Positions 1 to 6,300 of a stretch of DNA of 8,015 nucleotides are shown piece by piece. The notes beneath the pieces are model-generated. The model saw only the letters and a list, made by a program, of their open reading frames with translations, made no database searches and was not told the origin of the DNA. The position numbers were made by a program, and so were the translations under genes. Source of the DNA: an uncultured Gemmatimonadota bacterium (GTDB taxonomy: Bacteria; Gemmatimonadota; Gemmatimonadetes; Gemmatimonadales; Gemmatimonadaceae); assembly GCA_946887155.1 (NCBI GenBank), contig CAMPKM010000115.1:1-8015 (forward strand). The letters are read 5' to 3'. How positions within the stretch are numbered: position 1 is the first letter of the stretch; each line of letters begins with the position of its first letter.

Positions 1-1467
1 GGTCGGCCCGCGCTGCTGTCGGCCGGTCTGGACCTGACGAACGGATTCCGCGACCACTCGTCACGAACGTCGGCGGTCCTGCGGGGCGCGATGCCGCTGT
101 TCCGGGCCACCACCGTCAGCGTGCAGTTGTCACGCCGGGATTTCGACGAACCGGGTCCGTTGCTCGAGTCGCTGTTGCAGGATGGTTCCGAGATCGATCC
201 TCGCTTCAGCGACGATGGCGGAAGCCACAGCCTGCTGGAGGGAAGGATCGTTCACGACGGTGTCCTGGGCGCGGGCGGCGCATTGCAGAGTTCCGGTTAC
301 CTGCGGCGCGATGCCACGTCACTGACCCGGACGCTTCCCCTCACGACCGACTTTGGCGACGTGAAGGAGCGCGAACTCGAGAGCTTCTCGTTAGGTGCAG
401 CAACGCAGGCGACGTTGATGCCAACCATTCTCCCGGCCGGCTTCGAGCGAGCCTCGGTCGGGCTCGCCCTGGACATCGCGACGATCGACTCGAGGTACTT
501 CGCTGATCCGGGAACGGCCAGCGAGGCACTGGTGGCGCGCGGCGACGGGACCCGGTTGGGATTCGGCGCATTCGCTCACGTCGTCGCCAATACCAATTCG
601 GTGCTCCGGTGGACACTCGGCGCACGCGCGGACGTGCTGCGTGACAGCTTCAATCCCCACAGCGAGGTGGCGCGGTCGACAGAGACGCACTTCGCCTTCA
701 GCCCGAAAGCCGGCGTCAACATTCGTTATGCATCGAGTGCGCGATCGGACGGTCGGCTGTGGATCTCCGCCTCGCGGACATTCAAGGCACCAACGCTCGA
801 CCAGCTGTTCGACCAGCGGCCCATTCCATGGCCGGTATCGCCATTCAGCGTCACCACGTCGAACGCCAACCTGGATCCGCAGCGCGGCACCAGCGTCGAA
901 ACGGGTATCTATCACGAGTGGAGCAGCGATGCCGCGCGTCTCAGCACGACGCTGACGCTCTACAACCTGGAAATGCGGAACGAACTCGACTTCGACGTCG
1001 AGACAGTGAAGTACGTCAACATCGGCAAGAGCCGGCATCGGGGCGTCGAAGCAGGCATCAGTGCCGGTGCCGGCATCGTCTCGGGTTTCGTCTCTCTGAC
1101 GGCGCAGGACGTGATCGCCCGGGCCGGGGCCAATACTGGCAAGCAACTGAAGGCGGTGCCCGGCCAGATCCTCTCGTTGGGCCTGACCGTGATGCCGGCA
1201 CGGATCGGTGCGGCAACGGTGTCGGTGACGCGCATGGCGGACATGTTCATCGACGACGCCAACACGCGGCGGATTCCGGACTGGAACCGGGTCGATGCAC
1301 AGCTCTCGCGCGCTGTTGGGTCGATGACGGTCGTCCTGGGAGCGCGAAACCTGCTCGACGAGCGCATCAACAGCACCGGGTTTCTCGATCCGGCGGGCTC
1401 GGGCGAGGCCTACTGGTATCCGGCGGCCGGCCGGGTGGTCACGTTAGGCGTCCGGTATGGGCGCTAG
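1..1467 (+). CDS. TonB-dependent outer-membrane receptor, C-terminal part (5' end outside window)
   Basis: The frame is open from the first base, so the first ATG at position 91 is internal and the real start lies upstream; 488 residues are visible before the TAG. The protein is a 22-strand-barrel-type outer-membrane receptor that would take up a metal chelate or other ligand using TonB/ExbBD energy. The visible part has alternating polar/hydrophobic strands. It carries the signature SASRTFKAPTLDQLF (about 766-810), the NIGKSRHRGVEAG segment typical of late barrel strands (about 1018-1056), an ARNLLDE turn, and a terminal strand rich in aromatic residues (YWYPAAGR, then VTLGVRYGR). The last residue is Arg rather than the more usual Phe/Trp. 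The plug domain and TonB box would be upstream and cannot be seen, so substrate class is unknown. The next gene overlaps its end by 11 nt, indicating one transcription unit. The family call is secure; the specificity is not. Confidence 0.93.
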   Translation, partial: GRPALLSAGLDLTNGFRDHSSRTSAVLRGAMPLFRATTVSVQLSRRDFDEPGPLLESLLQDGSEIDPRFSDDGGSHSLLEGRIVHDGVLGAGGALQSSGYLRRDATSLTRTLPLTTDFGDVKERELESFSLGAATQATLMPTILPAGFERASVGLALDIATIDSRYFADPGTASEALVARGDGTRLGFGAFAHVVANTNSVLRWTLGARADVLRDSFNPHSEVARSTETHFAFSPKAGVNIRYASSARSDGRLWISASRTFKAPTLDQLFDQRPIPWPVSPFSVTTSNANLDPQRGTSVETGIYHEWSSDAARLSTTLTLYNLEMRNELDFDVETVKYVNIGKSRHRGVEAGISAGAGIVSGFVSLTAQDVIARAGANTGKQLKAVPGQILSLGLTVMPARIGAATVSVTRMADMFIDDANTRRIPDWNRVDAQLSRAVGSMTVVLGARNLLDERINSTGFLDPAGSGEAYWYPAAGRVVTLGVRYGR

Positions 1468-1852
1468 CCGGTTCGCCGCCGCGTGGAAGGTCGCCGACGC
1501 GCTGTTCCTGCTGATGTTCGTGTTTTCGGTTGTCGTCCAGGTGAACGACCCGGATCCGTTGGCGTGGATGGCGATGTACGGAGCGGCAGCGATCGCCTGC
1601 CTCCTGTCGCTCCTCGGCCGGGTGCCCTGGTGGTTTGCCGTACTGGTCGGTCTCGTGGCCCTCGGCTGGGCCGCCACGCTGGCGCCACGCGTCCTCGGGA
1701 ACGTTCCGTTCCTTTCGATGTTCGCGGAGTTCGAGATGAAGGACATCGGTGTCGAGGAGTCACGTGAGATGTATGGACTGCTGATCATCGCGGGGTGGAT
1801 GGCGGTGATTGGCCATCGTCGCTATTGGAGCGACAGGCAAACCAACACCTGA
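1457..1852 (+). CDS. TMEM220-family small integral membrane protein
   Basis: This 131-residue protein has four predicted membrane helices at about residues 11-27, 37-54, 57-74 and 105-119. It matches the TMEM220 pattern: a conserved VQVNDPDP motif (27-34) just after helix 1, a Trp and Tyr-Gly in helix 2 (W37, YG41-42), and EESREMYGL (100-108) leading into the last helix. Length is normal for the bacterial family. No biochemical role is known to me for this family, so only inner-membrane location is inferred. The ATG at 1457 lies inside the last codons of the receptor gene (11-nt overlap), which suggests translational coupling; the upstream SD-like sequence is weak. The last two codons and the TGA are contributed by the left arm of an inverted repeat, so the native C-terminus may have been altered by repeat insertion. 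Confidence 0.85.
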   Translation: MGASRFAAAWKVADALFLLMFVFSVVVQVNDPDPLAWMAMYGAAAIACLLSLLGRVPWWFAVLVGLVALGWAATLAPRVLGNVPFLSMFAEFEMKDIGVEESREMYGLLIIAGWMAVIGHRRYWSDRQTNT

Positions 1853-1967
1853 ACGCGGATCTGGCGAAAACTGGCCGATGGAACCTGGGCTTTGCCGACA
1901 CCTGAGACGGTCCTGAAACCTTGGCGGCATCATCCGCCGGTTTTCGCAGGATCCGCGTTCAGGTGTT
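1844..1967. repeat. Long imperfect inverted repeat (two 37-nt arms) at the 3' end of the + operon
   Basis: Left arm 1844-1880 and right arm 1931-1967 are reverse complements at 33 of 37 positions, around a 50-nt spacer. The outer 18 bp (AACACCTGAACGCGGATC on the left) are perfect. The left arm begins within the last sense codons of the TMEM220-like gene and supplies its TGA. The structure could fold as a stable RNA hairpin and act as a transcription terminator or mRNA 3' stabiliser between convergent operons. It could also be a small non-autonomous mobile element (MITE/REP-like). There is no T-run after the right arm, so a canonical intrinsic terminator is not shown, and no target-site duplication was found. 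Confidence 0.8.
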
Positions 1968-2332
1968 TCGAACTCAAGGCTTCTACTCGACCACAAACCC
2001 ATTACTCACAAGTCCGCGGGAACCGAAACGCAGTCAAAACGTACCGGCCGCAAGCGCACTGTGAATCACATTCCATGTAGTAACTGATTCACCGGGTACC
2101 AGCGTCTCACGTCTCAGCAAACAGGGAGGCATATAGCCTGGGTTCGGTGGAGCCTCCGCATGCGCCAACAGCAATGCACAGAATCGCTCGAAAGAGGTGG
2201 CCCAGCACGTCGAGGCGGTCAGGGTGATCTGAACGCGTTGATCCTATGTTGATTGATAAGGCTGAACAGGTCCATAGGAACGCGATCGCACGGGACGAGA
2301 TGACGGAATCAGATGGTGCTCGCAGGAGACCG
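1968..2332. other. Intergenic stretch, AT-richer than flanks, no convincing gene
   Basis: Base composition falls visibly here; for example 2241-2300 is 30 G/C of 60, while neighbouring genes are clearly GC-rich. Short open frames exist on both strands but have no supported start or recognisable content. The notable structures are a perfect 8-bp dyad (2061-2092) and a small 6-bp stem (GGAGGC 2125-2130 with GCCTCC 2152-2157). The drop in GC is compatible with acquired or decayed DNA. Confidence 0.5.
2061..2092. repeat. Perfect 8-bp dyad GTGAATCA - N16 - TGATTCAC
   Basis: GTGAATCA at 2061-2068 is exactly mirrored by TGATTCAC at 2085-2092 with 16 nt between. Further out, GTACCGG (2041-2047) and CCGGGTAC (2092-2099) form a second imperfect complementary pair, so the dyad is nested. 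It may be an operator for a dimeric regulator of the small gene at 2333 or a weak RNA hairpin; no promoter elements could be assigned to decide this. An 8-bp match can also arise by chance. Confidence 0.4.
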
Positions 2333-2539
2333 ATGTCGACGCGCTCGCAGCGAGTCGCGTCGGCAATCGATGCCACGCTATTTGGAATGTTCGTTGCTGA
2401 GGTGTTTCACGTGCCGGTGCCCAGAGTGCTGCTTGCCGCCCTATCAGCTACTTCTGTAGTGCTTATCTCTGTTGTCGTGGATGCCTTCTTCGGCTTTCAG
2501 ACAAGACGTGCTGAGCGCGGCCGCTCACGGCTCACCTGA
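2333..2539 (+). CDS. Putative 68-residue membrane protein, unrecognised
   Basis: I do not recognise this gene. The start at 2333 is preferred over the in-frame ATG at 2246 because AGGAG (2324-2328) sits just upstream, with a rather short 4-nt gap. The protein has a basic N-terminus (MSTRSQR), a first hydrophobic segment at about residues 11-25, a Pro-containing turn (HVPVPR), a second hydrophobic segment at about 31-55, and a basic tail with FQTRR and RGRSR. Basic ends on both sides suggest a two-helix hairpin with both termini in the cytoplasm. It stands alone in the gap between two convergent operons. Base composition is less GC-rich than the main genes, so it may be acquired. It could be a spurious frame; an open frame also runs antisense to it. 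Confidence 0.4.
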   Translation: MSTRSQRVASAIDATLFGMFVAEVFHVPVPRVLLAALSATSVVLISVVVDAFFGFQTRRAERGRSRLT

Positions 2540-2919
2540 AGCAAATTGGACCGACGCCGATTACTCATGGGTCATTCTCTGACTTCAGGACTCGTTCAAT
2601 AGACTTTGCAACGCCCTCGCGGTCGTTACGTCCAGGCTGGGGTGCATCACCACGCGTCGGGAGGCTCGACAAGACAAACCGCCAAGGACGCCACGGGACG
2701 CCGAGGTCGCGCCATTCAGCTCTCGTCTCGCTTTCCCGGTGCCGCCATCTGATGTCGCGCGACCCTGGCGTTCTCGGCGTCCTTGGCGGTTAACGCTTGG
2801 CAGTGATCACGCAACCCAATCTGCCCTGGCTCGTATCGAGAAGTTCAGCGCGTCGCAGCGAACGATTCACGTGGTCGAGTGCGAATGGGCAAGTGTTCGC
2901 GCGATCCTCGATTCCGGCT
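2540..2919. other. Intergenic stretch 3' of the cupredoxin gene, carrying a hairpin repeat
   Basis: Apart from the hairpin repeat at 2677-2791, this stretch shows no supported gene. A - strand frame open from 2789 to the TGA at 2565-2567 ends in a helix-like sequence (SIERVLKSENDP) but has no plausible start and runs through the repeat, so it is at most a gene remnant. No hairpin-plus-T-run terminator is visible between the cupredoxin stop at 2920 and the repeat; the repeat itself is the most likely place for transcripts of the - operon to end. Confidence 0.5.
2677..2791. repeat. Hairpin repeat with AACCGCCAAGGACGCC arms (REP/MITE-like)
   Basis: Left arm 2677-2712 and right arm 2757-2791 are inverted copies separated by 44 nt. 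The outer 16 bp (AACCGCCAAGGACGCC) pair perfectly. The inner part pairs with one single-base indel and a few mismatches, ending in GTCGCGC against GCGCGAC. Translating either strand gives the Arg/Pro/Trp-rich nonsense peptides (for example VPWRPWRF) seen when intergenic repeats of the CCAAGGACGCC kind are called as genes. Comparable dispersed repeats are, to my knowledge, common in large soil-bacterial genomes. It may be a miniature mobile element and could terminate or stabilise the - strand operon transcript. Confidence 0.75.
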
Positions 2920-3390
2920 TCACGGTTTCAGTGACCGCAAGCTGCCAAGCATGGAGTTTGAATGACCGGGGAACAGGCACACGTATGTGTATTCCCCCGC
3001 CGCCGGCATCACGAACGACGTCTCCACGGTCTGACCTGGAGACGCCAGCGTCGTCCAGCCTAACAGCTTGTCCTTCTGTTCCATTGGCACGTAGTTGGTC
3101 TCGCCGGCCGAATAGGCCGCCAGCGCCAAAGCGTCCAGGTCGTCTTCAGTTTTCGGTACCACGAAGTTGTGCGGCAGCGTTCCGTCGTTGACGAACCGGA
3201 TCCTCACGCGCGTCCCTGCCCTGGCCGAGACGCGCGTCGGCGTGAACTCCAGCGTACTGCCTGACGCGCGGATCGTTATCGTCGTATCCGCCGCGGCCTG
3301 CGGGCCGGGACTTCCGGTTGCCCCGCCATGGTCAACGATGGCGAGGGCGAACATCATGCCGGCAGCGACCACCATGCCTTCCTGTCGCAT
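2920..3390 (-). CDS. Secreted azurin/auracyanin-like cupredoxin (type-1 copper protein)
   Basis: This 156-residue protein is a small periplasmic electron carrier. Residues 1 to about 33 form a signal-peptide-like leader, hydrophobic (MVVAAGMMFALAIV) but with a weakly charged start. The cupredoxin fold follows, with all four blue-copper ligands in place: His74 in TLPHNFVV, then Cys138, His143 and Met147 in CLFPGHSNSMLG, with the azurin-type C-x4-H-x3-M spacing. The loop after the first His resembles the azurin-like domains found with PVC-type dehydrogenases. The ATG at 3390 overlaps the upstream TGA as TGATG, a classic coupling arrangement; an adjacent GTG at 3393 would add one Met and give a 4-nt overlap. 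The context points to it accepting electrons from the preceding dehydrogenase. Its single TTA codon (3061-3063) lies in a GTTAGG hexamer. Confidence 0.9.
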   Translation of the reverse strand: MRQEGMVVAAGMMFALAIVDHGGATGSPGPQAAADTTITIRASGSTLEFTPTRVSARAGTRVRIRFVNDGTLPHNFVVPKTEDDLDALALAAYSAGETNYVPMEQKDKLLGWTTLASPGQTVETSFVMPAAGEYTYVCLFPGHSNSMLGSLRSLKP

Positions 3391-6300
3391 CACGGCGTCC
3401 GGAACGCGTCAGGTATCGTCCACCGGGCCGCGACCCGGTCGAACAGGGGACGAAGCTCCCCGGGCGAACTGCTGGCGGCTTCGGCGAGCGCCGCCCGGTG
3501 TTCCGGCGTCAGCTGCGGCTGGCGTTCCTCGGGCCACCCTGTGGCGACCCCTTCGAGCAGTGCGGTCGCCAGGCCGATGTGCGCGCGCGGCACGGCATGG
3601 ATCAGCGAAACCACAGGCCCGATGTCGGCCTTTGACGAATGCAGCTTTGCCAGCCGTTGCACGACTCGCTTGAGGCCGTTCACCGTGAGTGAATCGGCGT
3701 TCGCCGGGATTCGCTGCAGCAGCAGTTCACCGAGAAGGTCCGGGCCATGGCCAGCCGCCGCGATCGCGATCGCGTCGGGCATCCACGGATCGCGCGCGTT
3801 ATCGAGGGAAGCAAAGAGTTCGCGCACGACATTCCTTCCCCGGTCCGATGGCGGAAGTTCCGACAGTGCCAGCGTCGCCTCGAGTCGCACGTGGGCATCT
3901 GCGTCGGAGAGGATGGCGTTCGACACCGTGTACTCGACCGGCCACGGCGACCCCCGGTCCGGCAGGATGCCTGACGAGAGCATGTCCGTCAGCAACTGCG
4001 AATCGCGCGGCAGCATCTGCAGCGCTGCGCGCCGCACCGAGGCCGCCGGATGCCGGAGGGCGTTTCGTGCCGCCGTCATCGCGTCCGCGTTGCTGGCCAG
4101 GGCGCCCAGCCCGTGCAGCGTCCACAGCGCGTGCAGCACGCCGGCGTTCAGGCCGAGCGAGTCGACGGTGTGGTCTCCAGCGCGGCGAATGAGCGCGGGA
4201 ATGGCGTCGGTCGCCTTGCGCTCGACCAGCAGCCTTTGCGCGGTATGCCGCCAGAACAGGTTGTCGTCGTCCAGCGCGGCCACGAGCTGAGCCGGCGTGG
4301 CGGTGTCCAGCCGCTTCGGCGCTGCCGGACGAGCGCTGTCGTAGACGATCCGATAGATGCGGCCATGCAGCCGGTCACGGTTAGGCGTCTCGTACGCCTG
4401 TCCGGGGCCGGTCTGGCAGCAGCCCATCATGTTGCGCGGTGTGGGATTGTGCTGCGCGACCAGCGTGTAGAAATCGGAAACCCACACGGCACCGTCGGGT
4501 CCGACCTTCACCTGCACCGGCGCCACCCACGCGTCCCGCGCCGTCATGAAGCTCCACTTGTTCTTCGCGCGAAACCCGCTGCCGTTGTCCCGCAGGTCGA
4601 ACTGTCCGATGACGTGCGCCGTGGGCTCGGCGACGAACGCCGCGCGATTCCAGTATTCGCGGGGGAATGCCCGGGCCGTATAGATCTCGTGTGCGGCGCC
4701 GGCGGTATATCGCCCGAACTGGTCCACCTGCAAGATGTCGATCTGCGGAAAGACATCGAGCCGGTCCGCGATGTCGGGGAGCACCGGTTCGCGATCACCG
4801 ATGCCGCGATAATAGCGAATCGGAATGTGCACGAAGTTGCTCGGCCGGCTGTTCGCCGTCGAGCCAAAGACGAATCCGTCTTCGGTGAACGCGACGCCCC
4901 ACGTGTTGTTGCTCGTGCGCGCCACGTACTCCAGCGTGCTGATGTCGGTCGGGAAGCGGAAGTAGCCCGCGCCGAACTGCCCGCGCTCGTAGGTGACGTT
5001 GCCGACGGTGCCGCGGAACCCGTTGTAACCGACCGATCCCCACACCTGGTTGTCGAAGCCATAACGAAGGTTGCTGATGGCACCGTGTGTGTCGGTGCGC
5101 GGCCAGCCCGTAAAGAGAACCGTGCGCTCGTCCGCCTTGTCGTCGCCGTTCGTGTCCTTGAAGAACAGCATGTGCGGCGCCTGACCGACGATGAGTCCTC
5201 CGTTCGCGAAGACAAGGCTCGTCGCCAGATTCAGGCCGGTCGCAAAGACCTTCACGCGATCGGCGCGTCCGTCGCGATTCGCATCCTCGATGATCAGGAT
5301 CCGGTCATGACCGGGCACTGAATCAGGGAGCACCGTATTCGGATAATCGTTCGTCTCGACCGCCCACATCCGGCCGCGGGCGTCCCACGTGAAGTCGATG
5401 ATGTTGCCGATCATCGGCTCCGTCGCAAACGGCTCGGCACGGAAGTGCGGCCGCAGCGTCATCAACTTCAGGGACTCGACCGTAGACAATGCTGCCTGTG
5501 CGGTCGTAATGGCGGTGTCGAGTACGTTCCACGGAGCGGGCGGGCGCTTGTAGGTCGGCAACGGCACATCGAGCTTCACCTGCGGGGCTTCCGGATCGCG
5601 CGCGATCTGCGTCAACGCCCAGTCGCCAACCGTCCATCGGATTCCCTGCCCGACCAGTTGCTGGAACGCCTGGTTGCCCCACGTGCGCTGGTCATGTCCC
5701 CACGCCGTGTAGAAGACGCGGCCCTTCCCATACGTGCGCACCCACGTCCACGGCTCATCGTGCCCGTTCTCGCGCCGCACTTCGAGCACGGTGCGATTCA
5801 CTGGATTGTGCTTGGTGTGGACGTAGGTCTCGTCCCATGACTCGATCACCGGTACGCCCGCGATCGCAGGATGGTCGCCGGCCACGCGAACCGCGCTGAA
5901 CGTTCCCGTACCATGGCTCTTGAATGCCGCACCCACGAGGCGGATGAACTCCTCGGAGTTCTGGAATGACGCCGACGCACAGTGTAGCACGACAAGCCCA
6001 CCGCCGTCGTTCACGAAACGCATCAGCGACGCGAGCTGCGCATCGCCAACGTTGAGGTGGTTGTTGTACAGCACCAGCGCCTGGTAACGATCCAGCTCGG
6101 AATCGTTCAGGTCATCGAGGTCGTCGGTGTAGAACAGGTCGATCCCGTTCCGCGCGAGTGCCGGAAGGATCTGTTGCGCGCGCTGTGTGGGCCGGTGGTG
6201 TCCATTGTCTCCAAGGAAAAGCACTCGGAGTCGCTGCGGCGTTCCTTGCTGCGGCACTGGTACATTATTCGCGCTGCGTGAGTGAGCACTTGTGGCCCCG

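Noticed and set aside
391..1146. - strand frame of 251 residues inside the receptor gene
   Set aside because: Shadow frame in GC-rich DNA; the + strand receptor explains the region.
2125..2157. Small stem with a GGTTCG-containing loop, tRNA-like at first sight
   Set aside because: Only a 6-bp stem; no acceptor, anticodon or T-arm pairing could be built.
2107..2376. - strand frame of 89 residues opposite the small membrane protein
   Set aside because: No ribosome-binding site or recognisable domain was seen, and it conflicts with the better-supported + strand frame. It could not be supported, although it is not excluded.
2739..3191. + strand frame of 150 residues
   Set aside because: It starts inside the hairpin repeat and the rest is antisense to the cupredoxin gene, whose copper ligands are clear.
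4050..5321. + strand frame of 423 residues
   Set aside because: Antisense to the dehydrogenase propeller, with no domain-like content; long shadow frames are expected opposite GC-rich genes.
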